Source of the DNA: Ruminococcus sp.
GTDB taxonomy: Bacteria > Bacillota > Clostridia > Oscillospirales > Acutalibacteraceae
Reading direction: 5' to 3'
Assembly: GCA_017473775.1 (NCBI GenBank)
Contig: JAFUJH010000062.1
Location: forward strand, 1 to 46,046
DNA length: 46,046 nucleotides
This document shows positions 8,851-18,426 of the stretch, one piece after another. Position 1 is the first letter of the stretch. Each line of letters opens with the position of its first letter. Position numbers and translations under genes: made by a program. Below the pieces are notes generated by a model, which saw only the letters and a program-made list of their open reading frames with translations, made no database searches and was not told the origin of the DNA.

Positions 8851-9854
8851 GTCGTCACCGCCATATAAGTGACAAAAAATCAAACAGAAGAAAATTACTG
8901 AAGGGTCTCGCTATAATCCTTGCAGTAGTTTTAGTGATATCAGTAGCCTTGCTGATTCTCAGAACATGGGAAAATCAGCAGGGCAATGTTCCTATTGCCA
9001 CACCTGTTGATAATACGGTTACATATAACGGTCAAAAGTACAAAGCAAAGAATGTAGACACCTTCCTTGTTATGGGTCTTGATAAGTATGAGGGGGATAT
9101 AGACTCTGATTCTTACAATAACGACCAACAGGCAGACTTTCTTATGCTCTTTGTTATTGATAATAAGAACTCAACCTGTACTGCTGTGCATATAAACCGC
9201 GACACAATGGCAGATATTCCGGTGCTCGGTATTGCAGGTGAGAAGGTAGGTACTGTCAATAAGCAGTTAGCTCTTGCCCATACCTATGGCGACGGCGGTA
9301 TGCAGAGCTGTCGTAACACAGCTACTGCTGTGTCAGGTGTCCTGCCCGGGGTGGAGATACATGATTATATCTCTGTAACTATGGATTCGGTGCCTGTATT
9401 CAACGACCTTGTAGGTGGTGTAGAGGTTACTGTGCTTGATGATTTCACAGGCATAGATGATACTCTCGTAAAAGGTGAAGTTGTGACTCTCAGAGGTGTG
9501 CATTCCCTCAACTATGTCCGTACCCGTTACGGATTGGATGACAGCTCCAACAGCACCCGTATGCAGCGTCAGCGTCAGTATATTAACGCACTTGTGGACA
9601 AGGCTTCTCAGTGTGTTGAGGCTGATGATACCTTTATTTTTGATGCATTGGAAACAGTATCAAAGTATATGGTGTCGAACTGCTCGGTTACACAACTGGA
9701 GCATTTCTTTGAGAGTATATCCTCCTATGATTTTTCTGATATCCGATATCTTGAGGGCGAAAACCGAATGGGTGAGACTTTTATGGAGTTTTACCCTGAT
9801 GAAGCCTCAACACAGCAGCTTATTATGGAGCTGTTCTACGAGCCTGTTCATTAA
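8847..9854 (+). CDS. LytR-CpsA-Psr (LCP) family phosphotransferase
   Basis: 335 residues from the ATG at 8847, which overlaps the previous stop and follows AAGAAGG; an upstream in-frame ATG at 8805 lies inside the preceding gene. A basic N-terminus and one membrane segment (about 17-39) precede an extracellular LCP domain: FLVMGLD, the INRDTM segment with the catalytic Arg/Asp, a GDGG loop and RTRYGLDDSSNSTRMQRQRQ. LCP enzymes move undecaprenyl-linked polymers onto peptidoglycan. Its place in the operon suggests that the polysaccharide is attached to the wall. Confidence 0.94.
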   Translation: MSRHRHISDKKSNRRKLLKGLAIILAVVLVISVALLILRTWENQQGNVPIATPVDNTVTYNGQKYKAKNVDTFLVMGLDKYEGDIDSDSYNNDQQADFLMLFVIDNKNSTCTAVHINRDTMADIPVLGIAGEKVGTVNKQLALAHTYGDGGMQSCRNTATAVSGVLPGVEIHDYISVTMDSVPVFNDLVGGVEVTVLDDFTGIDDTLVKGEVVTLRGVHSLNYVRTRYGLDDSSNSTRMQRQRQYINALVDKASQCVEADDTFIFDALETVSKYMVSNCSVTQLEHFFESISSYDFSDIRYLEGENRMGETFMEFYPDEASTQQLIMELFYEPVH

Positions 9855-9920
9855 CCGAGGGGTCTGAACAAGCGGTATCGGTATGACTGATGCTATAAGT
9901 GATAAATGGTGATTTGCAGT

Positions 9921-10625
9921 ATGAGTGTACAGGTAAAAGAAAGAATCACAATTGAATCAGATAAGGTATCGTTGAGTGATTGTATTGACAGACTCAACAC
10001 AATGTCCGTGGAGAAAAAGCCTGTATACAGCTTTTTCAAGCGATTGTTTGACATTGTTTTTTCCGTTATATGCCTTTTGGTCCTTGTTGTGCCTATGGCT
10101 ATCCTTGCGCTCGTTATTGTAATTGACAGCCCGGGAGCTTCTCCCATATATATTCAGGAGCGAATCGGCAAAAACGGCAGAAGGTTCAAGTTTTTCAAGT
10201 TCCGTTCTATGGTTGCAAATGCCGATAAAATGCTTGACGACCTTATGCATAAAAACGAGATGGAAGGTCCCGCCTTTAAGATTAAGGATGACCCAAGACT
10301 CACCAAAGTGGGTAAGTTTATCCGCCGTGCAAGTATCGACGAGCTGCCTCAGCTCCTTAACATTCTCAAGGGTGATATGAGCTTTGTCGGTCCCAGACCT
10401 CCCCTTGAGCGTGAGGTAGTACAGTATACAGACGACCAGCTTATAAGGCTCCTTGTTACTCCGGGACTTACCTGCTATTGGCAGATACAGCCCAGCCGTA
10501 ACGAGCTGACCTTTGACCGATGGATGGAGCTGGATGCACAGTACATAAAGGACAGAAGCCTCTGTACTGATATCAGCATTATGTTCAAAACTGTTGGTGC
10601 AGTGTTGGGAATGGAAGGGGTATAA
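9921..10625 (+). CDS. Undecaprenyl-phosphate sugar phosphotransferase (priming enzyme)
   Basis: 234 residues. This is the small polyprenyl-phosphate hexose-1-phosphate transferase type that starts each repeat unit. It has the re-entrant membrane helix (FDIVFSVICLLVLVVPMAIL), then YIQERIGKNGRRF, KFRSM, DPRLTKVGKFIRRASIDELPQ with the catalytic Asp-Glu, and FVGPRP. It lacks the N-terminal four-helix domain of WbaP and instead carries ~30 polar residues. I prefer ATG at 9921 (GGTGA upstream) to the ATG at 9906. The sugar (Gal, Glc or GalNAc) cannot be told. Confidence 0.93.
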   Translation: MSVQVKERITIESDKVSLSDCIDRLNTMSVEKKPVYSFFKRLFDIVFSVICLLVLVVPMAILALVIVIDSPGASPIYIQERIGKNGRRFKFFKFRSMVANADKMLDDLMHKNEMEGPAFKIKDDPRLTKVGKFIRRASIDELPQLLNILKGDMSFVGPRPPLEREVVQYTDDQLIRLLVTPGLTCYWQIQPSRNELTFDRWMELDAQYIKDRSLCTDISIMFKTVGAVLGMEGV

Positions 10626-10646
10626 CTCTTAATGAAGGATGGCAAA

Positions 10647-11777
10647 ATGAGAATTGCAATGCTTGGCCATAAGCGAATCCCCTCCAGAGAAGGCGGAGTC
10701 GAGGTTGTTGTGGGTGAGCTTTCCACAGGTATGGTGAGTCGCGGACACAGTGTAGTCTGCTATAACAGGCGTGGGCACCATATCAGCGGTGAGAAGTTCG
10801 ACACAGAAAAACTCAGTGAATTTCAAGGCGTTGTCCTGAAGGATGTGCCTACTATTCAGAAGAAAGGTCTGGCTGCTCTTACATCTTCATTTTTTGCATC
10901 TGTTCGTGCCGCTTTTGGTAAGTATGATGTTGTGCATTTTCACGCAGAGGGTCCCTGTGCCATGCTGTGGCTCCCCAAACTGTTTGGTAAAAGATGCATT
11001 GCTACAGTACACGGACTTGACCATCAGCGTTCCAAGTGGGGTAGTTTTGCCTCTAAATATATACTTTTCGGAGAAAAATGTGCAGTGAGATTTGCTGACG
11101 AGATTATCGTTCTCAGCAAGAATGTACAGGATTATTTTCTCTCAACCTATTCAAGGCAGACTGTGTTTATACCTAACGGCGTAAACAAAGCAGAGGTTCT
11201 GCCTGCGGATATGATATCCGATAATTACTCAGTTAATAAGGATTCTTACATTCTTTACCTTGGCAGACTTGTACCTGAGAAGGGCGTTCATTATCTGATT
11301 GATGCTTTTAAGCAGATAACTACAGATAAGAAACTTATAATAGCAGGCGGCTCCTCAGATACAAGCGAATACGAGCAACAGCTCCGTTCCCTTGCAGAGG
11401 ATGATGACAGAATCATTTTCACAGGCTTTGTTCAGGGACAGCTCCTTTGTGAGCTGTACAGCAATGCCTATATTTATGTATTGCCCTCTGATTTGGAGGG
11501 TATGCCACTGAGCCTCCTTGAGGCAATGAGCTATGGTAATTGTTGCCTTACCTCAGATATCCCCGAGTGTGCTGAGGTTACACAGGAATTTGGTGTTACC
11601 TTCCCAAAGGGTGATGTTAAAGCTCTGGCTGATAAACTGCAATACCTGTGTGATAACTCGGATATTGTGGGTAAATACAAAGAAAATGCTGCCGATTATA
11701 TAACAAATAAGTACAGTTGGAGCAGTATAATCGACAGAACACTGGAGCTTTACAGAAAGCCCGATAAACACAGATAA
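10647..11777 (+). CDS. GT4 glycosyltransferase with DUF1972-like N-terminus
   Basis: 376 residues from ATG 10647, which follows AAGGATGG at 7 bp; an ATG at 10632 is an alternative. The N-terminus (MRIAMLGHKRIPSREGGVE) is typical of the DUF1972/rhamnosyltransferase group that usually adds the second sugar to the primed lipid. The C-terminal GT-B domain has YLGRLVPEKG and the SDLEGMPLSLLEAMSYG segment with the nucleotide-binding Glu pair. A role as the second-step transferase is inferred from its position directly behind the priming enzyme. Donor and linkage unknown. Confidence 0.88.
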   Translation: MRIAMLGHKRIPSREGGVEVVVGELSTGMVSRGHSVVCYNRRGHHISGEKFDTEKLSEFQGVVLKDVPTIQKKGLAALTSSFFASVRAAFGKYDVVHFHAEGPCAMLWLPKLFGKRCIATVHGLDHQRSKWGSFASKYILFGEKCAVRFADEIIVLSKNVQDYFLSTYSRQTVFIPNGVNKAEVLPADMISDNYSVNKDSYILYLGRLVPEKGVHYLIDAFKQITTDKKLIIAGGSSDTSEYEQQLRSLAEDDDRIIFTGFVQGQLLCELYSNAYIYVLPSDLEGMPLSLLEAMSYGNCCLTSDIPECAEVTQEFGVTFPKGDVKALADKLQYLCDNSDIVGKYKENAADYITNKYSWSSIIDRTLELYRKPDKHR

Positions 11778-11798
11778 ACTCCGATGGGGGAATCATGG

Positions 11799-12995
11799 GT
11801 GAAAATTCTACTTATCAATAAATTCCTGTATCCCAAGGGCGGAGCAGAAACCTATGTGTTCAAATTAGGTCAGCTCCTGAGTGCAAAGGGACACAGTGTG
11901 GAGTATTTCGGACTTGAGCACGAGGATAACATAGTTTTCAATTCTGCGGATTCATATGTAAGCCATATGGATTTCAGTACAGGTGCAAGCAAGAATCTTA
12001 CAGCGCCTTTCAAGATTATTTATTCCCGTGAAGCAAGACGCAAGCTTCGTCTTGTGCTTGATACATTTCAACCCGATATAGTCCACCTCAATAATATACA
12101 GTTTCACCTGACTCCCAGCATTATTCTTGAAGTTGAAAAATACAGAAAATCCACAAACCGCAAGGTTAAAATTATATATACAACCCACGATTATCAGCTT
12201 ATATGTCCAAGCCATGGCTTGTTTGACTCAGAGCTCAATATATGCGAAAAATGCTTAGGCGGTAACTTCACCCACTGTTTGCGTACAAAGTGTCATAAGA
12301 ATTCAAGAGCTAAAAGCTTCCTTGCAATGCTTGACGCCTATTACTGGAAGTTCAGCAAAGCATACAGTTATGTTGATGCTTTTGTATGCCCCTCTGAATT
12401 TCTCAAGGGTAAGCTTGATACTCAGCAAAGATTTGCTGACAGAACAGTAACCCTCCACAATTTTATTGAGAAGCAGGCTCCTGTTAATGTAGAAAAACAG
12501 GATTATGTCCTTGAGTTTGGTCACTTGTCCCGTGATAAGGGTACTCTTACTCTGCTGGAGGTTGCAAGGCGTATGCCTGATGTTCACTTTGTTTTTGCAG
12601 GCTTTGGCAGTGCAGTGGAGGCTATTTCTCAGGTGCCTAACGCAGAGTATGTGGGATTCAAAACAGGTGATGAGCTGAAGATGCTTATTGCAAAGGCAGC
12701 TGTCAGTGTTTGCCCTACAGAAATATTCGAGAATTGTCCATATTCTGTTATCGAGTCACAGATTTACGGCACACCTGTAATCGGCTCTCAGATGGGCGGA
12801 ATCCCTGAGCTTATACAAAATGGCAAGACAGGACTTATCTTCAAAGCAGGAGTTGACTCCGACCTTGAGGATAAGCTCAGATATCTTTTAAATACAGATG
12901 GAGTTTTACAAGCATTCACAGAGAATTGTAAAAATGCAGAGTTTGAAACTCCAGATACCTACTACGAAAAACTAATCAGAATCTACGGAGAATGA
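11799..12995 (+). CDS. GT4 family glycosyltransferase with Cys cluster
   Basis: 398 residues from GTG 11799 (GGGGGA 8 bp upstream); an ATG at 11784 lies in the Shine-Dalgarno region. GT-B fold: N-terminal KILLINKFLYPKGGAETY acceptor domain, and C-terminal EFGHLSRDKGTL and ENCPYSVIESQIYGTPVIG with the catalytic Glu. Between them is a Cys/His-rich insert (about residues 130-165: ICEKCLGG, THCLRTKCHKNS) seen in a subgroup of GT4 enzymes and possibly zinc-binding. It ends 4 bp into the next reading frame, in a tight operon. Confidence 0.87.
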   Translation: MKILLINKFLYPKGGAETYVFKLGQLLSAKGHSVEYFGLEHEDNIVFNSADSYVSHMDFSTGASKNLTAPFKIIYSREARRKLRLVLDTFQPDIVHLNNIQFHLTPSIILEVEKYRKSTNRKVKIIYTTHDYQLICPSHGLFDSELNICEKCLGGNFTHCLRTKCHKNSRAKSFLAMLDAYYWKFSKAYSYVDAFVCPSEFLKGKLDTQQRFADRTVTLHNFIEKQAPVNVEKQDYVLEFGHLSRDKGTLTLLEVARRMPDVHFVFAGFGSAVEAISQVPNAEYVGFKTGDELKMLIAKAAVSVCPTEIFENCPYSVIESQIYGTPVIGSQMGGIPELIQNGKTGLIFKAGVDSDLEDKLRYLLNTDGVLQAFTENCKNAEFETPDTYYEKLIRIYGE

Positions 12996-12997
12996 TA

Positions 12998-14179
12998 ATG
13001 AAGATTTACGAAATCGGCACAGGCTACACATCTATCCCAGCCAAGGTTCCTGCCGCAACAGAGAGTATCGTTGAGGAGCTCACCAAGGCATTTTTACAAA
13101 AGAATACTGATGTAGAAATTATAGATGTTTCTGACAAAAACCGTGCAGAACACAGCCTGCCGATTATAGAGGTCAGAGTTCCCTCTGTATTTACCAAATC
13201 CGATGTGAGCCTTGGCATAGTCCATAAGCTCAAGCGTGTTGTATACTCTGTTGCACTCTCCTCAAAGCTTAAAATAATCCTCAGAAAATCCGCAGAAAAG
13301 GTAGTTCTCCATTTCCACAATCAATACAACCTTTTCTTTTTTCTCAAGCTTTCTTCAAAGAAACTGAGAGGCAAAGCTTTAATTGCATATACAAACCATA
13401 ACGGTATGTGGTCGCTTCCTTGGGAGGAGTCCCGGGATATTATCCGTAGCCGCTATTTCCAGGAGATAACAGCTATGGAAAATGCAGATGTTGTCTTTGC
13501 TCTTAATAGAAAGATGCAGGCTAATATCTGTGAGCACATCAATATAGATAAAGACAGAGTCAGAGTAATTGACAACGGCGTTAATACAGATATTTACGCA
13601 CCTCTCAACGCTTCAGATAAAGAAAAGATAAAATCCGAGCACAACCTGAGCGGCAAGACAGTTATCCTTCAGGTGGGCTCTGTTAATGAGAATAAAGGTC
13701 AGGAGCGTTCTGTCAGAATGCTTGCACCACTGCTGAAGGACAATCCCCATATTGTCTTTGCTTATGCAGGCGGTATTGTTTCTGAGGAGTATCATCAGCA
13801 GGTTAAGTCAACCGCAAATGACCTTGGAGTAGGGGAGCAGGTTGTGTATCTTGGCTCTGTGTCTCCCGGTGAGCAGATGAACAGACTCTACAATATGGCT
13901 TCGGCTACAGTGTTTGTCTCACGATATGAAAGCTTTGGACTTGTGTGTATAGAGTCACTTTCAGCAGGAGTCCCTGTTCTTGTTTGTGATGACTCTCTGC
14001 TTGATTTCGGCAAGGGTTGTATTATATCCTCGCCTGAATCTGTATCTGAGGATTTGTCTGAAATACTGTCAGGCAGGAATACTGAGATTTCACACCTTTC
14101 CCGCGAAAACGCCATCAATAACTTTACATGGGCTAAGATTTCTCAGGATTATTATTCTTGTTTTGCTCAGCTGATTTAA
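12998..14179 (+). CDS. GT4 family glycosyltransferase
   Basis: 393 residues; ATG 12998 follows GGAG at 7 bp, and an ATG at 12992 is a second option. GT-B enzyme with NHNGMW in the acceptor domain, VIDNGVNTDIY at the hinge, ILQVGSVNENKGQ, and the donor-site segment VSRYESFGLVCIESLSAGVPVL. It would add one sugar of the repeat unit on the cytoplasmic side of the membrane. Coupled to the previous gene (start and stop lie within a few bases). Confidence 0.87.
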   Translation: MKIYEIGTGYTSIPAKVPAATESIVEELTKAFLQKNTDVEIIDVSDKNRAEHSLPIIEVRVPSVFTKSDVSLGIVHKLKRVVYSVALSSKLKIILRKSAEKVVLHFHNQYNLFFFLKLSSKKLRGKALIAYTNHNGMWSLPWEESRDIIRSRYFQEITAMENADVVFALNRKMQANICEHINIDKDRVRVIDNGVNTDIYAPLNASDKEKIKSEHNLSGKTVILQVGSVNENKGQERSVRMLAPLLKDNPHIVFAYAGGIVSEEYHQQVKSTANDLGVGEQVVYLGSVSPGEQMNRLYNMASATVFVSRYESFGLVCIESLSAGVPVLVCDDSLLDFGKGCIISSPESVSEDLSEILSGRNTEISHLSRENAINNFTWAKISQDYYSCFAQLI

Positions 14180-14191
14180 CAAGGTGGTAAT

Positions 14192-15205
14192 ATGATAACA
14201 ACAATTATTATGCTGTTAATTCTCAGCTTCCTTGGGTTTATTCTGGTCTATCGTGATTCCAAGGGGAAGGACTCATCTTTCTTTGATATTCAAACCTCAG
14301 AGTGTATGCGAGGTTTCTGGTGTCTTATAGTTCTTCTTGTTCATATTCCTTTGGAGCAACAGAATACAATTCAGGATGCCATCGGTAGTTTTGCTTTTAT
14401 AGGTGTAACCTTCTTCTTTATGACATCCAGCTACGGACTGACCCTCAGTGCTTTGAAAAAGCCCGAGTCCTATCTTCACGGATTCTGGACAAAGCGTTTA
14501 TCAAGATTAATGTTACCAATGCTGTTTGTAAATGTTTTTACAATTCTGGCTGAGGTGATAACAATCAAAGAATTTGATTTCTGGCAACTGTTCAGACTTA
14601 CAGGTTGGGTCAGACAGATTCTTTTCTTTTATCTGATGTTCTGGCTTTTACACAAGTTTTTACCTTCAAAGCTTGATGTAAAATCAAAGAGCTTAATTGT
14701 CATTCTCGTAACCTGTGTTTTTTCTCTGTTTGTATACATCACAAAGGGAATGGGCGTTTTTGGTTGGCCTACAGAAACAATGGGATTCATATACGGAATC
14801 CTTCTTGCTTTGTTCAAAGATAAGTTCCAACGCTTTGCACTGAATAAATGGTTAATCAAGACTATTACGGCATTGATACTATCGGCTGTACTTGGCGTGG
14901 CTTATCTCTGTTTTAAGACTATACCTGTTATAGGTGACTATATCCTCAAAATTTTTCTTGGGGCGGCAATACTTTCATTGATTTTTATTGCAAATTCCAA
15001 AATCTCAATCGGAAATCCTGTCAGCAGGTTTCTTGGTTCTATTTCATACGAGATTTATCTTTTTCATTCAGTGGCATTCATCCTGTTGGAGGCATTTTCT
15101 TCTCAGCTTGAATCCGGTGTATATGTTCTGCTCAGTATGCTTATTACCATAGTGCTGAGTTATGTTGTAAATCGTTTGTGTTCATTAATAATGAAAAAGC
15201 GTTGA
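14192..15205 (+). CDS. Acyltransferase-3 family membrane protein
   Basis: A 337-residue integral membrane protein with about ten hydrophobic segments. The family motif R-x10-H is present (R40 ... H51, CMRGFWCLIVLLVHIP). Acyltransferase-3 proteins O-acetylate sugars from acetyl-CoA across the membrane; in this operon the target is most likely the repeat unit. AAGGTGG precedes the ATG. There is no fused SGNH domain, so it may act alone as OafA-short enzymes do. Substrate specificity is inference. Confidence 0.88.
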   Translation: MITTIIMLLILSFLGFILVYRDSKGKDSSFFDIQTSECMRGFWCLIVLLVHIPLEQQNTIQDAIGSFAFIGVTFFFMTSSYGLTLSALKKPESYLHGFWTKRLSRLMLPMLFVNVFTILAEVITIKEFDFWQLFRLTGWVRQILFFYLMFWLLHKFLPSKLDVKSKSLIVILVTCVFSLFVYITKGMGVFGWPTETMGFIYGILLALFKDKFQRFALNKWLIKTITALILSAVLGVAYLCFKTIPVIGDYILKIFLGAAILSLIFIANSKISIGNPVSRFLGSISYEIYLFHSVAFILLEAFSSQLESGVYVLLSMLITIVLSYVVNRLCSLIMKKR

Positions 15206-15227
15206 TTTTTTTTCAAGGGTGGTTCAA

Positions 15228-16310
15228 TTGGCAAAGAAACTTAACGGTACAGTTATTGTTACCTACAGATGTAACGCAAAATGCACAATGTGCAACAGAT
15301 ATAAAGTCCCCTCAAAACCCGAGGAGGAAATATCAATCGAAACTATCAAAAAGCTCCCCGAGATGTATTTTACCAACATTACAGGTGGCGAGCCCTTTAT
15401 CCGTGAGGATTTGAAGGATATCGTCCGTGAACTTTACAAAAAGAGTGACCGTATCGTTATCTCCACAAACGGTTTCTTTACTGACAGAATCGTTGACTTG
15501 TGTAAGGAATTTCCTCAGGTTGGCATCCGTATTTCAATCGAGGGGCTTGAGCAGACAAATAACGAGATACGCGGTCTTGATGACGGCTTCAATCGAGGAT
15601 ATACTACTCTTAAAACCTTGGTTGATATGGGTATGAAGGATGTAGGCTTCGGTATGACTGTTCAGGATAAGAACGCTCCTGACCTTGTTCCTCTCTACAA
15701 TATCTCTGACGAGCTTAATATGGAGTTTGCAACTGCATCTCTGCACAACAGCTTCTACTTCGTTGAGTCAAATAATATCATCCACGACAGATTGATGGTT
15801 GCTCAGAATTTCGAGGACCTTATCAACAGACTTCTTGATTCCAACAGCCCGAAGAAGTGGTTCCGTGCATATTTCAACCACGGACTTATCAATTACATAT
15901 TCTCACAGAAGCGTCTGCTTCCCTGTGATATGAGTTTTGATACCTTCTTTATCGACCCTTACGGCGATGTAATGCCCTGTAATGGTACAAAAGAAAAGCA
16001 GGTTATGGGTAACCTGAATAATCAGACCTGGGATGAATTATGGAACAGTGAGGATGCAGAGAATGTCCGCAAGAAGGTACGCTGTTGTGACAGAAACTGC
16101 TGGATGATTGGCTCTGTTTCTCCTGCAATGCACAAGTACATCTGGGTGCCCTTCTTCTGGGTGCTCAAGCATAAGTTCCTTTTCTTCTTCAAAAAGAAGA
16201 AGTATTCAATGTTTGAAAATAAAATCGTCCGCGATTATCGCGACGGCAAGGTTACTAAAGAAGAACTGGATGCTTGCTCAACCTGCGAGCGATGCACAGT
16301 AACTAAATAA
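15228..16310 (+). CDS. Radical SAM/SPASM domain protein
   Basis: 360 residues from TTG 15228, well spaced after AAGGGTGG; the in-frame GTG at 15219 lies inside that site. The radical SAM cluster motif CNAKCTMC has Cys at 15, 19 and 22, followed by the GGEP SAM-binding motif (NITGGEPF). A SPASM-like region carries CDMSFDTFFIDPYGDVMPCNG and a CCDRNC group, and the tail has CSTCERC. A hydrophobic/basic stretch (WVPFFWVLKHKFLFFFKKKK) may lie at the membrane. Such proteins occur in some polysaccharide and lipid-sugar loci; the reaction here is unknown. About 40 bp follow before the next gene. Confidence 0.9.
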   Translation: MAKKLNGTVIVTYRCNAKCTMCNRYKVPSKPEEEISIETIKKLPEMYFTNITGGEPFIREDLKDIVRELYKKSDRIVISTNGFFTDRIVDLCKEFPQVGIRISIEGLEQTNNEIRGLDDGFNRGYTTLKTLVDMGMKDVGFGMTVQDKNAPDLVPLYNISDELNMEFATASLHNSFYFVESNNIIHDRLMVAQNFEDLINRLLDSNSPKKWFRAYFNHGLINYIFSQKRLLPCDMSFDTFFIDPYGDVMPCNGTKEKQVMGNLNNQTWDELWNSEDAENVRKKVRCCDRNCWMIGSVSPAMHKYIWVPFFWVLKHKFLFFFKKKKYSMFENKIVRDYRDGKVTKEELDACSTCERCTVTK

Positions 16311-16350
16311 ATATAATCAAAGTAAATTATAAATGTGAGGGGTGATAGGT

Positions 16351-17370
16351 TTGATTCTTTCCAATAGTTTGTCTGTAACAACTGATGAAGGTTGTCTCCG
16401 ACTTTCCGAAAGTCTTGTAAAGAGAATCAAACGGCAGTACCCTGACACCTTTATCGCTACTTATGAAAGGGAATCATCCCTATCAGATACGCACCTTCAA
16501 CTCAATAAATTTTTACTTAACAAAAGTCTGATTGATATTATCAGAAAGAGGAAAGAGAATTTGCTGTATGTTCCTTTCCCTTCCAAGGCATCTTCTACAG
16601 TGCTCAGAGTTTTCATTCTCTCTCTGTTTCAAAGAAACAAACTCAGTGTAATATTTCCTATGAGAATATGTATGAGCGGTTTGTTTAAACTTCTTTTTAA
16701 AATCAGTGGTGCCGGTATTATTGCTTTTTCCTCTGCTTCGGCTGAGTATTATGCAGATATGTTCGGCAGTGACAGAGTGACCTACCTGAAAGCAGGTGTG
16801 GATTCCAAAAAGTTTGTTCCTGTGTCTGAAGAAGAATCAAAACAACTAAAAATCAAATACAGCTTCAATCCGGATGTGCCCGTTGTTCTTCATGTAGGGC
16901 ATCTTAACAATGGCAGGGGAGTAGCTGAACTTATGAAGCTCAGCAAGGATTATCAGGTGCTTCTTGTAGTAAGTACACTTACTAAGAATGAGCAGGATTT
17001 GAAATTAAGAGAAGAATTGCTCAGGCATCCGAATATCAGAATTATAGATGATTATATTCAGGATATAGAAGAAATATATCAGCTTTGCGATGTTTATTTC
17101 TTTCCTGTTAAAACTTCGGGATGCTGTATCGATATACCCTTGTCTTGTATGGAAGCAGCCGCTTGTAATAAGCCGATAATTACTACAGATTACGGAGAAA
17201 TGAAGAACTTTTACGGCAAAGATGGTTTTTGTTTCATGGATTCATTTGATGCAAATACTCTCAACGATGCAGTTGATAAGCTCTTGAAGTTACCTGTAGT
17301 TAACAGTAGAGATGCTGTTCTTGATTACGATTGGGATAAGGCAATTCCTGCTTTTGCGGATTTAGTATGA
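16351..17370 (+). CDS. GT4-like glycosyltransferase
   Basis: About 339 residues. I favour TTG 16351, 8 bp after GAGGGG; a GTG at 16342 is too close to that site. The N-terminal half is divergent. The C-terminal half shows the GT-B donor domain: LKAGVDSKKF, VVLHVGHLNNGRGV and DIPLSCMEAAACNKPIITTDYG with the conserved Glu. The family is clear from the C-terminus, but the sugar is not. It lies between the radical SAM gene and a GT2 gene in the same transcription direction. Confidence 0.8.
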   Translation: MILSNSLSVTTDEGCLRLSESLVKRIKRQYPDTFIATYERESSLSDTHLQLNKFLLNKSLIDIIRKRKENLLYVPFPSKASSTVLRVFILSLFQRNKLSVIFPMRICMSGLFKLLFKISGAGIIAFSSASAEYYADMFGSDRVTYLKAGVDSKKFVPVSEEESKQLKIKYSFNPDVPVVLHVGHLNNGRGVAELMKLSKDYQVLLVVSTLTKNEQDLKLREELLRHPNIRIIDDYIQDIEEIYQLCDVYFFPVKTSGCCIDIPLSCMEAAACNKPIITTDYGEMKNFYGKDGFCFMDSFDANTLNDAVDKLLKLPVVNSRDAVLDYDWDKAIPAFADLV

Positions 17371-17391
17371 TTATTGTTCAGGTGAATATAT

Positions 17392-18408
17392 ATGTTAAAC
17401 CCTTTGGTTTCGGTGGTTATACCGATTTATAATGTTGAGGATTACCTTGATAAATGTATAGAATCCGTTGTGTGTCAGACATATTCCAATCTGGAAATTA
17501 TTCTTGTGGATGACGGAGCTACTGACAGCTGTCCTCAGATATGCGATAAATGGTCAATCAAGGACAGCCGAATTAAAGTTGTTCATAAGAAAAACGCCGG
17601 TCTGGGTATGGCACGCAACACCGGTATTGATAATGCTAACGGAGATTACATATTATTTTTTGACAGTGATGATACTGTGGATAAGGATACTGTCAGGAAG
17701 TGCCTTGATTGTGCAGAAGCTACCGGTGCTTCTGTAGTAGCTTTTTATGGTTGCGATGTTTTTGACGATGGCAGAGTTATAAAAAAAGATATACCTGACT
17801 GTAAGCGCGTTTTTGTTGGGGAAGAAGTACAAAACGAGTTTCTTCCCGGACTTTTTTCTTACACTTTCGGACTGGGCGTCAGCTCTTGTATGAAGATGTT
17901 TAATCTGAAAGTGCTCAAGGCTTCTTCTGTAAGATTTAAGTCAGAAAGAGAGATTATCTCAGAAGATGCTTTTTTTGCTATGGAATTTTTCTCCGAAGTG
18001 TCGGTTGCGGCAATATTGCCCGAGTGTTTGTATTATTACTATAAACGGTGTAATTCTTTGACTAAAACATACAAAGCCGACCGTATGCAGAAGAATAATA
18101 TTTTTCTCAGCAGGTGCCTTGATTGCATCAGAGAGAAGCATCTGCCTGCCAAGGTGTCACACCACATTACAGTCAGATATCATCTCTATTCCTTTGAGGC
18201 TATGAAGCAGATACAGATGTCAGACTTGCCAAAATCAGAAAAAAAAGAGAAGCTTCTCAAAGCTTTTTCCGATGAGGTTTTACTGTCAACTCTTAATAAG
18301 GAAGTATTGAGTTTACACAGTAAATCCCTAAGGCTGTTCTTTTCTCTGCTTAAATTAAGAATGTATGGTATTTGCCGTTTACTTATAAAGATTAAAGTCA
18401 AAGGATAA
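17392..18408 (+). CDS. GT2 family glycosyltransferase
   Basis: 338 residues. The GT-A fold starts SVVIPIYNVEDYLDKCIESV, followed by NLEIILVDDGATDSC, KKNAGLGMARNTGI and the DXD-type FDSDDTV near residue 90. The C-terminal region (basic, with IISEDAFFAMEFF) is the usual acceptor-binding extension of capsule GT2 enzymes. It uses an NDP-sugar and is normally inverting. AGGTGA precedes the ATG at 17392. Confidence 0.9.
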   Translation: MLNPLVSVVIPIYNVEDYLDKCIESVVCQTYSNLEIILVDDGATDSCPQICDKWSIKDSRIKVVHKKNAGLGMARNTGIDNANGDYILFFDSDDTVDKDTVRKCLDCAEATGASVVAFYGCDVFDDGRVIKKDIPDCKRVFVGEEVQNEFLPGLFSYTFGLGVSSCMKMFNLKVLKASSVRFKSEREIISEDAFFAMEFFSEVSVAAILPECLYYYYKRCNSLTKTYKADRMQKNNIFLSRCLDCIREKHLPAKVSHHITVRYHLYSFEAMKQIQMSDLPKSEKKEKLLKAFSDEVLLSTLNKEVLSLHSKSLRLFFSLLKLRMYGICRLLIKIKVKG

Positions 18409-18426
18409 TATCAGCGAGGTTTTTCG

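Noticed and set aside
8136-8883. Three minus-strand frames over the SPVTG protein
   Set aside because: No ribosome sites, Cys- or Ser-rich translations, and the sense strand has signal peptide and sorting tail.
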